Origin: an uncultured Flavobacterium sp.
Lineage (GTDB): Bacteria > Bacteroidota > Bacteroidia > Flavobacteriales > Flavobacteriaceae
Direction: 5' to 3'
Length of the DNA stretch: 64,000 bases
Assembly: GCA_934636265.1 (NCBI GenBank)
Contig: CAKUAD010000004.1
Location: 1-64,000, forward strand
A program made the translations under genes and the position numbers. The stretch's first letter is position 1, and each line of letters opens with the position of its first letter. The notes under the pieces were generated by a model, which was not told the origin of the DNA, did not search any database, and saw only the letters and a program-made list of their open reading frames with translations. This document shows, piece by piece, positions 1 through 8,603 of this stretch.

Positions 1-268
1 GTGTTGGCAACTCTCCCGTGAGGAGTTCAGTCTTGTTCTGCAAAAGTTCCCAAACAAATTGGTCGTTGTCAACATAAGTAAATCGGCTAAAAACCGATTC
101 TCCCTTTTGAGTGATTACCGGTACGCCCGCAGGGTTGGCCGACAAGGCAATATTAAGCGTCCGATTCAGGAAAAACGCCAACCGGTAATCTTCTAATGGC
201 GTGTGGATGGCTATGAGTTCATAGTCAGGTTCGTCAAACTCGTTAAGGTTTAGTCGGGTTATTGCCAT
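1..268 (-). CDS. IPExxxVDY family protein (3' end outside the window)
   Basis: The first 89 codons of a minus-strand gene whose end lies left of the window. The start reads MAITRLNLNEFDEPDYELIA, followed by IHTPLEDYRLAFFLN. This matches the N-terminus of the small uncharacterised flavobacterial family named for its IPExxxVDY signature, which in these bacteria usually follows rnc and precedes pyruvate kinase. The signature itself would be in the missing part. It lies 111 bp downstream of rnc in the same direction. A TATTTGCG sequence just upstream of the ATG resembles a -7 box lacking one spacer base, so it may have its own start. Function unknown; the family call rests on N-terminal resemblance and context. 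Confidence 0.7.
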   Translation of the reverse strand, partial: MAITRLNLNEFDEPDYELIAIHTPLEDYRLAFFLNRTLNIALSANPAGVPVITQKGESVFSRFTYVDNDQFVWELLQNKTELLTGELPT

Positions 269-379
269 TTGGCGCAAATATGGCGTAAATATACTGCTTA
301 TGAGCGACAAAAACCTCGCAACAAAAGGTAACGAACCGTTAAACTGTTAACGAAATCGTTGTAGTTTTTGGCCTTGCCG

Positions 380-1120
380 TTATTTTTTGTCGATTCTTTC
401 CTGAAACGCAAAATAAGCGCGCTGGGATGCTTTTTCCTCGGCTTTCTTTTTTGAGGTTGCCCGTGCTTTGGCAACGAGTCGGCGGTCGATGCTGAGTTTA
501 ACACCGTAGTAGCGTTGGCCGTCAAGTGCGTTGTCCTCAAAAACGTCGTAGTGAAATGACTTCTTTTCCTTTTGACACCATTCTATCAGCAGGCTTTTGT
601 AGCTGATGACCTTGCCTTCCAGACGGCTGATGTCAACATAAGGTTCAATTACCCGCTCGTGGATAAACTGCTCGCAGTAGGTATAACCCTTGTCCAGGAA
701 AATGGCGCCGATGAGGGCTTCAAAAATATTTCCGTGGACGTTTTCGCCAAAGTTTTGCACGGGAATTTTGGTCTCGATAAATCGCGCCAGGTTAAGGTCA
801 CGCCCCAATTCATTGAGGTGTTCCCGGCTGACAATTTTTGACCGCATCTTGGTGAGATAGCCTTCGTCGCCAAGGGGAACTTCGCGAAATAGGTGCGCCG
901 CAATGACCGATCCCAGCATGGCATCGCCCAGGAATTCCAATCGTTCATAGTTGATGGCTTTTCCGTTCTCGTCCACCTTGTTTGATGACCGATGGGTGAA
1001 GGCTTTTTGATAGTAAGCCAAGTTGTTGGGCGCAAACCCAAGTATTTTTTGCATTTCATCAAAAAAAATCCCGACCTCATGTGAACGGGATTTTTTCCAT
1101 ATTTTATTAATGAAACGCAT
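380..1120 (-). CDS. rnc: Ribonuclease III
   Basis: Endoribonuclease that cleaves double-stranded RNA in rRNA and mRNA processing; 246 aa, a normal length. The RNase III signature ERLEFLGDAMLG is at about residues 59-70 and supplies the acidic metal ligands. A C-terminal double-stranded RNA binding domain (about 175-242, starting ISYKSLLIEWCQ and ending in a KKKAEEKAS helix) completes the architecture. The reading frame is open further upstream into fabF, but the ATG at 1120, 4 bp after the fabF stop, gives the usual N-terminus MRFINKIWKK. Third gene of an acpP-fabF-rnc transcription unit. Confidence 0.96.
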   Translation of the reverse strand: MRFINKIWKKSRSHEVGIFFDEMQKILGFAPNNLAYYQKAFTHRSSNKVDENGKAINYERLEFLGDAMLGSVIAAHLFREVPLGDEGYLTKMRSKIVSREHLNELGRDLNLARFIETKIPVQNFGENVHGNIFEALIGAIFLDKGYTYCEQFIHERVIEPYVDISRLEGKVISYKSLLIEWCQKEKKSFHYDVFEDNALDGQRYYGVKLSIDRRLVAKARATSKKKAEEKASQRAYFAFQERIDKK

Positions 1121-1124
1121 TCTT

Positions 1125-2378
1125 CTAGTCTTCAATCTTTTTGAACAGCACACAGGCATTGTGGCCGCCAAAACCAAAGGTATTGCTCATGGCCACTTTG
1201 ATGTCGCGTTTTTGTGGCTTGTTGAGCGTGAGGTTAAGTGATGGGTCGATGTTCTCGTCAACTACTTGATGGTTAATCGTAGGAGGAACGATGCCGTGTT
1301 TGATAGCCAGGATCGATGCGATGGCTTCGATGGCTCCGGCCGCACCCAGCAGGTGACCCGTCATAGACTTGGTCGAGTTGATGTTGAGGTTCTTGGCATG
1401 GTCTCCAAATACGGCGCTGATGGCTTTGAGTTCGGCCACATCGCCCAGCGGAGTCGAGGTTCCGTGAGTGTTGATATGGTCAACGTCTTCCGGCTTCATT
1501 CCGGCGTCGCGAAGGGTGTTTTTCATTACTGCAATCACACCGATTCCCTCCGGATGCGGCGCAGTCAGGTGATACGCATCCGACGACAAACCGCCGCCGC
1601 CAAGCTCGCAATAGATTTTGGCGCCGCGTTTTTTGGCGTGCTCGTATTCTTCCAGAACCAGCGCTCCGGCACCTTCGCCCAATACAAATCCGTCGCGGGT
1701 AGCGTCAAACGGGCGCGAAGCTGTCTGTGGACTGTCATTGCGGGTTGAAAGCGCATGCATGGAGTTGAATCCGCCCATTCCGGCAATGGTAATGGCCGCT
1801 TCTGATCCACCGGAGATAATCACGTCGCACATGCCCAAACGGATGTAATTAAAGGCATCGATCAGTGCGTTGGCCGACGAAGCACAGGCTGAAACCGTAG
1901 TGTAGTTAGGTCCCATATAGCCGTTGCGCATCGAGATGTGTGCAGGGGCAATATCGGCAATCATTTTTGGGATAAAGAACGGATTGAATTTGGGCGTACC
2001 GTCGCCTTTGGCATAGTACATCACCTCTTCCTGGAAGGTCTCGAGCCCACCGATTCCGGCACCCCAGATGACGCCAACGCGGTATTTGTCAACGTTGTCA
2101 GGAGTAATTCCGGCGTCCTTGATGGCCTCGTCACTCGCCACGATGGCGTATTGTGAAAACTTGTCCAGACGGCGCGATTCCTTGCGGTCGATAAAATCCT
2201 CGACTTTGAAATTTTTTAGTTCGCAGGCAAACTTGGTTTTGTGCTTCTCAGTATCGTAATAGGTGATGGGAGCCGCACCGCTCACTCCGTTAACGAGGGA
2301 ATTCCAATACTCCTCAATGGTGTTTCCAATAGGGGTAAGTGCTCCAAGGCCTGTAACTACAACTCGCCGTAATTCCAT
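1125..2378 (-). CDS. fabF: Beta-ketoacyl-ACP synthase II
   Basis: Condensing enzyme of type II fatty-acid elongation: joins malonyl-ACP to the growing acyl chain in the cytoplasm. 417 aa, full length. The nucleophile is Cys165 in TVSACASSAN; the two active-site histidines are in HINTHGTSTPLGD (about 305) and MTGHLLGAAGA (about 340). The ending GFGGHNACVLF is typical of KAS enzymes. It follows acpP, separated by about 160 bp containing a terminator-like hairpin, and is followed 4 bp later by rnc. Confidence 0.98.
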   Translation of the reverse strand: MELRRVVVTGLGALTPIGNTIEEYWNSLVNGVSGAAPITYYDTEKHKTKFACELKNFKVEDFIDRKESRRLDKFSQYAIVASDEAIKDAGITPDNVDKYRVGVIWGAGIGGLETFQEEVMYYAKGDGTPKFNPFFIPKMIADIAPAHISMRNGYMGPNYTTVSACASSANALIDAFNYIRLGMCDVIISGGSEAAITIAGMGGFNSMHALSTRNDSPQTASRPFDATRDGFVLGEGAGALVLEEYEHAKKRGAKIYCELGGGGLSSDAYHLTAPHPEGIGVIAVMKNTLRDAGMKPEDVDHINTHGTSTPLGDVAELKAISAVFGDHAKNLNINSTKSMTGHLLGAAGAIEAIASILAIKHGIVPPTINHQVVDENIDPSLNLTLNKPQKRDIKVAMSNTFGFGGHNACVLFKKIED

Positions 2379-2495
2379 ATAGATTGTTTGGTATTAGTCA
2401 TTTAAGAAGCAAAACCCATGGTCTTAAGGATGGATATCACAAAAAGAACATGGGTATTGCAGTATTGTTAAGCTGCACAAGGCAGGCTTTAATTC

Positions 2496-2532
2496 AAAAA
2501 AATAACGACACCCACGCTCGAGCTATGGGTGT
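2496..2532 (-). terminator. Terminator-like hairpin between acpP and fabF
   Basis: On the minus strand ACACCCA (2532-2526) pairs with TGGGTGT (2514-2508) around an 11-nt loop, followed by CGTTA and seven T (2502-2496). It lies just after the acpP stop and before fabF, so it probably lets most transcripts end after acpP and gives the carrier protein more message than the downstream enzymes. Confidence 0.7.
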
Positions 2533-2540
2533 AGGGTATA

Positions 2541-2777
2541 TTATTTTTTGGCTTCTTCGATATATGAAATGGCCTGACCTACAGTAGCAATGTTTTCTGC
2601 CTGATCGTCAGGGATTTGGATGTCGAACTCTTTTTCGAACTCCATAATGAGCTCAACGGTATCAAGCGAGTCTGCTCCCAAATCATTCGTGAAGCTTGCT
2701 TCAGCTACGACTTCGTTCTCATCAACGCCCAATTTGTCTACAATAATCGCTTTAACTCTTGATGCAATGTCTGACAT
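2541..2777 (-). CDS. acpP: Acyl carrier protein
   Basis: Small acidic carrier (78 aa) that holds acyl chains during fatty-acid synthesis. The phosphopantetheine attachment site is Ser37 in [19 protein letters not shown], the canonical DSL motif at the start of helix II. First gene of the acpP-fabF-rnc unit; a terminator hairpin follows immediately. A TATTTTTG promoter element lies 30 bp upstream of the ATG. Confidence 0.98.
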   Translation of the reverse strand: MSDIASRVKAIIVDKLGVDENEVVAEASFTNDLGADSLDTVELIMEFEKEFDIQIPDDQAENIATVGQAISYIEEAKK

Positions 2778-2807
2778 AATCTTTAGTTTTAAATTTTAAT
2801 TTAACGG

Positions 2808-2815
2808 CAAAAATA
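2808..2815 (-). promoter_or_regulatory. -7 promoter element for acpP
   Basis: TATTTTTG on the minus strand, an exact fit to the Bacteroidota -7 consensus TAnnTTTG, about 30 bp before the acpP start. I see no clear TTG at -33. Confidence 0.55.
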
Positions 2816-2944
2816 AAAAAGTTTGCTGTAATTCCAGTTTTATGTTTAAAAATGTACCCGCTAAAGTAGAAAATTATTTTGATTTAGCGTGTCCAAGTTG
2901 CTTTTGCGCCTGTTTTGTTCGTACTTTGCAGACTACCGCAATAC

Positions 2945-3532
2945 ATGAAAAAAATCGTCATTTTCGCCTCGGGAAACGGGAGCAACGCGGCGGCCATAAT
3001 CCGTCATTTTAAAGACCACCAATATGCCCGCGTCGTTGCTGTGTATTGCAACAATCCGGCGGCGGGTGTCATCCAAAAGGCTCAAGATTCAAGCGTGCCG
3101 GTGCGTTTATTTGACCGTGAAATGCTAAATGGTGGAATGGTATTGCAGAATTTGGTAAAGGAAGCGCCGGATTTGATCATCCTGGCCGGTTTTCTATGGC
3201 TGTTTCCGGCGTCAATTGTCGCGAGGTTTCCCAGGCAGATCGTCAACATTCATCCGGCACTGCTACCCAAGTACGGCGGAAAGGGAATGTACGGGATGAA
3301 TGTCCATCGCGCAGTGCAACAAAACCGTGAAAATTCTACCGGAATCACCGTTCACTATGTTGACGAGCATTACGACGAGGGTGATGTCATCTTTCAGGCA
3401 TCGGTAGCGCTCGACGGTCGCGAAAGCTGTGAGGAAATCGCCGATTTGGTGCAGGAACTGGAGCACCGCCACTTTCCTCGAATTATCGAGCAGTTGCTTT
3501 TGCAGGGCGGTGTCTCTTCACAAAACCAATAA
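2945..3532 (+). CDS. purN: Phosphoribosylglycinamide formyltransferase
   Basis: Third step of purine synthesis: transfers a formyl group from 10-formyl-THF to GAR. 195 aa. Shows the N-terminal IVIFASGNGSNAAAI phosphate-binding loop, the active-site stretch NIHPALLPKYGGKGM (catalytic Asn and His) and YDEGDVIFQ with the catalytic Asp. The ATG at 2945 gives the family N-terminus MKKIVIFAS; the open frame upstream is not conserved-looking. Divergent from acpP. A TACTTTGC sequence about 18 bp before the ATG may be a -7 element missing one spacer base. rnhA starts 1 bp after its stop. Confidence 0.95.
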   Translation: MKKIVIFASGNGSNAAAIIRHFKDHQYARVVAVYCNNPAAGVIQKAQDSSVPVRLFDREMLNGGMVLQNLVKEAPDLIILAGFLWLFPASIVARFPRQIVNIHPALLPKYGGKGMYGMNVHRAVQQNRENSTGITVHYVDEHYDEGDVIFQASVALDGRESCEEIADLVQELEHRHFPRIIEQLLLQGGVSSQNQ

Positions 3533-3533
3533 T

Positions 3534-4022
3534 ATGCATCAGGTACACATTTACACCGATGGCGCGGCCAAGGGAAATCCCGGGCCCGGCGGTTATGGCG
3601 TGGTGATGGAACTTGTAGGGACTGCTTATCACAAGGAGTTCTTTGAAGGGTTCCGGCTCACCACCAACAACCGAATGGAACTGCTGGCGGTGATCGTGGG
3701 TCTTGAAAAACTCAAAAATCCCGGGATGCGCGTTTTGGTCGTCTCTGATTCGCGTTATGTTGTCGACGCCGTGACCAAGAATTGGGTGATGGGTTGGGAA
3801 AAGAAGGGATTTGCCGGAAAGAAAAACCCCGATTTGTGGAGGCGTTTCCTAAAAGTTTACCGCCGCCATCACGTTGACTTCAAATGGATCAAAGGCCACA
3901 ACAACCATCCTCAAAACGAGCGTTGCGACCAACTTGCCGTCATGGCCTCGCAGCAAAAAGAGCTGTCGGTTGATGCGTATTATGAGGAAGTCGCGTCGGG
4001 CGAAGGGGATTTGGGGTTCTGA
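3534..4022 (+). CDS. rnhA: Ribonuclease HI
   Basis: Degrades the RNA strand of RNA-DNA hybrids; cytoplasmic, 162 aa. Four carboxylates of the active site are visible: Asp in IYTDGAAKGNPGPGGYG, Glu in NNRMELLAVI, Asp in VSDSRYVVDAV, and Asp in NERCDQLAV; the helix-and-handle region is NWVMGWEKKGFAGKKNPDLW. The chosen ATG at 3534 follows the purN stop by 1 bp; the open frame upstream overlaps purN and lacks family similarity. Probably translated from the purN transcript. Confidence 0.95.
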   Translation: MHQVHIYTDGAAKGNPGPGGYGVVMELVGTAYHKEFFEGFRLTTNNRMELLAVIVGLEKLKNPGMRVLVVSDSRYVVDAVTKNWVMGWEKKGFAGKKNPDLWRRFLKVYRRHHVDFKWIKGHNNHPQNERCDQLAVMASQQKELSVDAYYEEVASGEGDLGF

Positions 4023-4541
4023 TAGGCGTCAGCAATAGAAAAACTGACCATTGAAAACCGGCGCCTGAAGACTCCCTGATTGGAAAAAGTAGGTCTGAAA
4101 CTTTAAGATTTTTTACAGATTTTCTGTAGCCAGTCTAACGTTTTTTTTCGTTCGGGATAACCCATTCTTCCCCTACCCATTGGTACGAAGTTAGGTAGAA
4201 TTCCAATTGGTCTGATACAGATAAACTATCCTAAATGTTAAACTTTAGGATAAGATTCAACGGCCACCACAGTTACGAATCCGCAATCCTGTGGAATCCG
4301 CGAGCTAATCGGTAGATAGTTCGTTCTTTTTTGGCGTGCCAATCGTCTGCATTGATTTGAAGGGTCATAAACAGCCGTGTTTTTAAGCGGATTTTACGCA
4401 AAAACAAATTGAATCTACCTTGTGCAAGCCGAGGGCAAGCCTTATATATCATGTTTTGGCGCGGTGTTCCCGGAGTCCCGAGGCAAAGTTGATCGCAGTT
4501 GCCGTTTGGTCAGCCTCATTGTAGATCAGCATCGCGGCTCC
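4023..4541 (+). other. Non-coding interval between rnhA and the PfkB kinase
   Basis: About 520 bp with no supportable gene. It holds one clean inverted repeat, ATCCTAAA (4228-4235) and TTTAGGAT (4244-4251) around an 8-nt loop, without a T tract. A short minus-strand open stretch near 4455-4570 reads plausibly (LIYNEADQTATAINFASGL) but has an upstream stop and no recognisable relatives, so I do not call it. Confidence 0.5.
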
Positions 4542-4572
4542 TTGTTGCTTTCGCGATAACTCCTTACCTTTG
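4542..4572 (+). promoter_or_regulatory. Promoter of the PfkB kinase gene
   Basis: TTG (4542-4544, or 4545-4547), then 20 (or 17) bp, then TACCTTTG (4565-4572), a full Bacteroidota-type promoter 21 bp before the ATG at 4594. Confidence 0.7.
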
Positions 4573-4593
4573 CCGCTTCAAAAAACAATCGTA

Positions 4594-5517
4594 ATGAACA
4601 AATTACTGATCGTAGGTACGGTCGCATTTGATGCCATCGAAACGCCATTTGGCAAAACCGACAAAATTCTAGGCGGAGCGGCCACGTATATCGGGCTATC
4701 GGCTTCCTTTTTTAACTTGAAGTCGGCCATTGTGTCGGTGGTAGGCGATGATTTTCCGCAGGAATATCTCGACATGCTCATGGCGCGCGGTATCGATATT
4801 TCAGGAATTGAAATCGTACAGGGCGGCAAAACCTTTTTCTGGGCCGGCCGTTACCACAATGATCTGAATTCACGCGACACCCTGGTTACCGAGCTTAACG
4901 TTCTGGCCGATTTCCAGCCAAAAGTCCCCGCTGCTTATACCGATGCCGATGTCGTAATGCTGGGCAACCTGCATCCGTTGGTGCAAAGTTCGGTGTTGAA
5001 TCAAATGACCAGCCGCCCTAAGTTGGTGGTTTTGGATACCATGAATTTCTGGATGGACTGTGCGCTTCCGGAACTAATGGACGTTATCAAACGCGTGGAT
5101 GTCATCACCATCAACGATGAGGAGGCGCGTCAACTTTCGGGCGAATACTCGCTGGTAAAGGCTGCTGCAAAAATTCACACCATGGGTCCAAAGTATGTAG
5201 TGATCAAAAAAGGAGAGCACGGGGCATTGTTGTTCCACGGATCGGAAGTGTTTTATGCTCCGGCCCTTCCGCTTGAGGAGGTATTTGACCCAACCGGCGC
5301 GGGCGATACTTTTGCAGGTGGATTCTCAGGCTACATTGCACAAAGTGAGAATGTCTCATTTGGCAACATGAAAAACGCCATTATCTACGGGTCAAACCTG
5401 GCGTCGTTCTGCGTCGAGAAATTTGGCACCGAGCGCATGGAATCGCTTAGTTCCGGAGAGGTTTCAGATAGGCTCCAACAGTTCAGGATGCTGACGCATT
5501 TTGACATCTCCCTGTAA
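4594..5517 (+). CDS. PfkB-family carbohydrate kinase
   Basis: Ribokinase-fold kinase, 307 aa, that phosphorylates a sugar or nucleoside; the substrate cannot be read from the sequence. The N-terminal LGGAATYIGLSASFF is the substrate-binding GG motif and DPTGAGDTFAGGFSGY near residue 240 is the PfkB signature 2 with the catalytic Asp. The ATG at 4594 gives MNKLLIVGTVAFDAIETPFG; an earlier GUG/UUG-type frame is less likely because it would overlap the -7 box. A strong terminator follows. The same neighbourhood (rnhA, kinase, PurF-like, SOD) is common in flavobacteria. Confidence 0.9.
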   Translation: MNKLLIVGTVAFDAIETPFGKTDKILGGAATYIGLSASFFNLKSAIVSVVGDDFPQEYLDMLMARGIDISGIEIVQGGKTFFWAGRYHNDLNSRDTLVTELNVLADFQPKVPAAYTDADVVMLGNLHPLVQSSVLNQMTSRPKLVVLDTMNFWMDCALPELMDVIKRVDVITINDEEARQLSGEYSLVKAAAKIHTMGPKYVVIKKGEHGALLFHGSEVFYAPALPLEEVFDPTGAGDTFAGGFSGYIAQSENVSFGNMKNAIIYGSNLASFCVEKFGTERMESLSSGEVSDRLQQFRMLTHFDISL

Positions 5518-5523
5518 AAATAC

Positions 5524-5545
5524 GCCCCGTCATGGGGCTTTTTTA
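5524..5545 (+). terminator. Terminator after the PfkB kinase gene
   Basis: GCCCC (5524-5528), 5-nt loop, GGGGC (5534-5538), then a run of T. It starts 6 bp after the stop codon. Confidence 0.85.
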
Positions 5546-5775
5546 TTTAATACCTGATCGATAGCGAATTGCTCCGGACCAAGGAAAGAAAATTAACAAC
5601 ATAAAATTGACAAATAAAAAACAGGATGACGTACATTTAAAGCACGGGTTGATTCAATGATTAATAATCTACCCGCAGCATTCTAAAGTATTATCTGTCA
5701 AATAAGAATACAAAAACACAACACACCTAATTTGCGATAATTGTCGGTTGTCAATTGTCCATTATCAATTTAAAA

Positions 5776-7674
5776 ATGAGCGATCAACTTAAGCACGAAT
5801 GCGGAATCGCGCTCCTGCGACTCAAAAAACCGCTGGAGTTTTACAAAGAAAAATACGGAAGCGCCTTTTACGGCATCCAAAAGATGTACTTGCTGATGGA
5901 AAAGCAGCACAACCGTGGCCAGGATGGCGCCGGATTGGCCAGCATCAAGCTTGACGTAACGCCGGGAGAGCGTTACATCAGCCGGATCCGGTCAAACCAG
6001 CCACAGGCCATCCAGGATGTTTTTAGCCAAATCAACCAGCGCATCAACGAAACCTTGGCCGAACGTCCTGAACTCGTTGACGATGTAGCGGCTCAAAAAC
6101 GCGAAATTCCATACATCGGCGAAGTTTTTTTGGGGCACGTCCGATACGGTACTTTTGGCAAGAACAGCATCGAGAGCGTTCACCCGTTTTTGCGCCAGAA
6201 CAACTGGATGCACCGCAACCTTATCGTAGCGGGAAACTTTAACATGACCAACGTAAAGGAGTTGTTCAATTCACTGGTCGAGTTGGGTCAGCATCCCAAA
6301 GAAGTGGCCGACACCGTAACCGTTATGGAAAAAATCGGGCATTTCCTGGATGACGAAGTAACTGATTTGTACCAGGAATGTAAGGAAGCTGGTTTGTCCA
6401 AGCGCGAGGCATCTCCCGTAATTGCCGACAAACTCAACATTGCCCGAATCCTGAGGCGATCCTCCAAAGGATGGGACGGCGGCTATGCGATGGCCGGACT
6501 TTTTGGACATGGCGATGCCTTTGTGTTCCGCGATCCGGCGGGCATCAGGCCAGCGTTCTTCTACGAGGACGACGAGGTTGTGGTAGTCGCCTCTGAGCGT
6601 CCCGTAATCCAAACCGTGTTCAACGTTCCCATCGAATCGGTTCGCGAACTCGAGCCCGGTCACGCCATTATCATCAAGAAGAATGGCACCGTCACCCAGG
6701 ATTGTATTATCGAACCGCTTGTTAAAAAATCGTGTTCGTTTGAGCGAATTTACTTTTCACGCGGCAGTGACGCCCAAATTTATCAGGAGCGCAAAGAATT
6801 GGGCAGGCGCATTTTACCCGCAGTGCTTAAGGCCATCAATCACGATACCGACAATACCGTCTTTTCATACATTCCAAATACCGCCGAGGTTTCGTTTTAC
6901 GGAATGGTCGAGGCGGCCAACGATTTTTTAAATCAGCGCAAAAACAAGGAAATCCTTAAAAAGCGCAACGTCCTGACTGAGAAGACCCTCGAGGAACTTT
7001 TGGCCGTGAAAATCCGGACCGAGAAAATCGCGATCAAGGACGCCAAGCTCCGGACTTTTATTACGGAAGACAGTAGCCGGGACGACCTTGTGGCACACGT
7101 TTATGATGTCACGTATGGCGTCATTCAACCCACCGACAATCTGGTGATCATCGACGACAGCATCGTTCGCGGAACCACACTTAAAAAATCCATTCTAAAA
7201 ATGCTCGACCGATTGAATCCCAAGACGATTGTGGTTGTTTCGTCGGCACCGCAAATACGTTATCCGGATTGCTACGGCATTGATATGGCCAAGCTGGAAA
7301 CCTTGGTAGCCTTTCGCGCCACCCTCGAGCTTTTAAAGGAAACCGGTCAGTATCACATTGTCGACGAGGTGTACGCCAAGTGCAAGGCGCAAGAAAATTT
7401 CAAGGACGCCCAGGTGGTCAACTACGTTACCGAGATTTACGCACCGTTTACTGACGAGCAAATTTCCGATAAGATTGCACAGATGTTATCATCAGATGAA
7501 ATCAAGTCAGACGTGCGCATTATTTTCCAGACCGTCGAGGATTTACACAAGGCCTGTCCGCAAAATCTGGGCGACTGGTATTTTACCGGCAACTATCCAA
7601 CTGCCGGCGGTAACCGCGTGGTCAACAGAGCCTTTATGAACTTCTATGAAGGCAAAGATGCCCGTGCGTATTAA
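5776..7674 (+). CDS. Amidophosphoribosyltransferase-like protein (long form)
   Basis: Catalyses, or is descended from the enzyme that catalyses, the first step of purine synthesis (PRPP plus glutamine to phosphoribosylamine). 632 aa, about 130-150 longer than ordinary PurF. An Ntn-type glutaminase domain begins HECGIALLRL with Cys9, implying removal of an 8-residue propeptide; NRGQDGAGLASI and GHVRYGTFG are glutaminase motifs. The PRPP loop NLVIIDDSIVRGTTL is intact. Extra length lies around 375-440 and at the C-terminus. Bacteroidota commonly carry this long form beside a standard PurF, so I withhold the symbol. The ATG at 5776 is chosen over a TTG 21 bp upstream. Confidence 0.85.
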   Translation: MSDQLKHECGIALLRLKKPLEFYKEKYGSAFYGIQKMYLLMEKQHNRGQDGAGLASIKLDVTPGERYISRIRSNQPQAIQDVFSQINQRINETLAERPELVDDVAAQKREIPYIGEVFLGHVRYGTFGKNSIESVHPFLRQNNWMHRNLIVAGNFNMTNVKELFNSLVELGQHPKEVADTVTVMEKIGHFLDDEVTDLYQECKEAGLSKREASPVIADKLNIARILRRSSKGWDGGYAMAGLFGHGDAFVFRDPAGIRPAFFYEDDEVVVVASERPVIQTVFNVPIESVRELEPGHAIIIKKNGTVTQDCIIEPLVKKSCSFERIYFSRGSDAQIYQERKELGRRILPAVLKAINHDTDNTVFSYIPNTAEVSFYGMVEAANDFLNQRKNKEILKKRNVLTEKTLEELLAVKIRTEKIAIKDAKLRTFITEDSSRDDLVAHVYDVTYGVIQPTDNLVIIDDSIVRGTTLKKSILKMLDRLNPKTIVVVSSAPQIRYPDCYGIDMAKLETLVAFRATLELLKETGQYHIVDEVYAKCKAQENFKDAQVVNYVTEIYAPFTDEQISDKIAQMLSSDEIKSDVRIIFQTVEDLHKACPQNLGDWYFTGNYPTAGGNRVVNRAFMNFYEGKDARAY

Positions 7675-7729
7675 AACACTGCATAAAAAAATGTCGTTTG
7701 TCGACTTTTTGAGTTTTTCATCTGATTAT

Positions 7730-7761
7730 TTTGTTAAAAGCTTGAAGCCACTGTACATTTG
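7730..7761 (+). promoter_or_regulatory. Promoter of a candidate small RNA
   Basis: TTTG (7730-7733), 20 bp, TACATTTG (7754-7761): one of the best promoter matches in the window. No open reading frame follows before a terminator 50 bp downstream. Confidence 0.65.
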
Positions 7762-7765
7762 AACC

Positions 7766-7836
7766 ACCATAGCATTAGTAGGTTAAGTTTATGGTAGATT
7801 TGGGGCAAAAAGGGTGGTAGCAATACCACCTTTTTT
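7766..7836 (+). ncRNA. Candidate small RNA between the PurF-like gene and sodA
   Basis: A stretch of about 70 nt bounded by a full promoter (TTTG-N20-TACATTTG) and an intrinsic terminator: GGTGGTA (7813-7819), GCAA tetraloop, TACCACC (7824-7830), then six T. Upstream, ACCAT and ATGGT can form another hairpin, and ACCACC near the 5' end could pair alternatively with the terminator's GGTGGT. No start codon with a useful frame lies inside. It could belong to a described Bacteroidota RNA such as Flavo-1, but I cannot compare it here; a leader of a missing gene is the alternative. Confidence 0.5.
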
Positions 7837-7853
7837 ATTTCCCAAAAAGGCAT

Positions 7854-7888
7854 AAAAAAAACGGAGCTTGAATGGCTCCGTTCTTTTT
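7854..7888. terminator. Bidirectional terminator between the small RNA and sodA
   Basis: ACGGAGC (7861-7867), 7-nt loop, GCTCCGT (7875-7881), with A-run before and T-run after, so it can end transcription on both strands. It lies 15 bp beyond the sod stop codon and mainly serves that gene. Confidence 0.8.
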
Positions 7889-7902
7889 TTCCAATCGCGA
7901 GA

Positions 7903-8511
7903 TTATTTCTCCATGGCGTACCGGCGGGCAACTTCTTCCCAGTTGATTACGTTAAAAAACGCTTCAATATAATCCGGACGGCGGTTTTGATAATTAAGGT
8001 AGTACGCATGTTCCCAAACGTCAAGACCAAGAATCGGCGTTCCTCCGCAGCCAATTTCCGGCATCAGCGGATTGTCTTGGTTGGCCGTAGCGCAAATTTC
8101 AAGTTTTCCGCCATCGGTCACACAAAGCCATGCCCAGCCTGACCCAAATTGGGTAGCGGCAGCCTTCGCGAACTTAGCCTTAAACTCGTCAAAAGTTCCA
8201 AATGATTTCTCGATGGCATCCATCAAATCACCCTTGGGCTGGCCGCCGCCGTTGGGCGACATGACCTTCCAGAACAAGTTGTGGTTGTAAAAGCCGCCGC
8301 CGTTGTTGCGCAGCGCAGCGTTTTTCATATCGAGGTTGATCAAAATGTTTTCAATGGTTTTTCCCTCCAGATCAGTGCCGGCAACGGCAGCGTTGAGATT
8401 GGTTGTATAGGCGTTGTGGTGCTTGGTGTGGTGAATCTCCATGGTACGCGCGTCAATGTGAGGTTCAAGCGCCGTGTACTCATACGGAAGTTTTGGTAAT
8501 TCAAAAGCCAT
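7903..8511 (-). CDS. sodA: Superoxide dismutase (Fe/Mn family)
   Basis: Converts superoxide to hydrogen peroxide and oxygen; 202 aa, no signal peptide, so cytoplasmic. Metal ligands are visible: His in [12 protein letters not shown], His in [13 protein letters not shown], and Asp and His in [19 protein letters not shown]. The residues around FGSGWAWL and the GG-rich 80s region look more Mn-like or cambialistic than strictly Fe-type, but metal use cannot be fixed from sequence. Single-gene unit with its own TACATTTG promoter and a bidirectional terminator. Confidence 0.95.
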   Translation of the reverse strand: MAFELPKLPYEYTALEPHIDARTMEIHHTKHHNAYTTNLNAAVAGTDLEGKTIENILINLDMKNAALRNNGGGFYNHNLFWKVMSPNGGGQPKGDLMDAIEKSFGTFDEFKAKFAKAAATQFGSGWAWLCVTDGGKLEICATANQDNPLMPEIGCGGTPILGLDVWEHAYYLNYQNRRPDYIEAFFNVINWEEVARRYAMEK

Positions 8512-8555
8512 AAACTAGATATTTAGCGGTTTGTAACTGTTTTTTAAACTAACTT

Positions 8556-8563
8556 CAAATGTA
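8556..8563 (-). promoter_or_regulatory. -7 promoter element for sodA
   Basis: TACATTTG on the minus strand, exact match to TAnnTTTG, 44 bp upstream of the sodA ATG. Confidence 0.6.
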
Positions 8564-8603
8564 AACATTTAACTTTGGAAAGGTTTCACCGCTTATCATT
8601 TTT

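Noticed and set aside
4455..4570. Short minus-strand frame reading LIYNEADQTATAINFASGL
   Set aside because: About 38 codons with a stop just upstream, no start region and no recognisable family.
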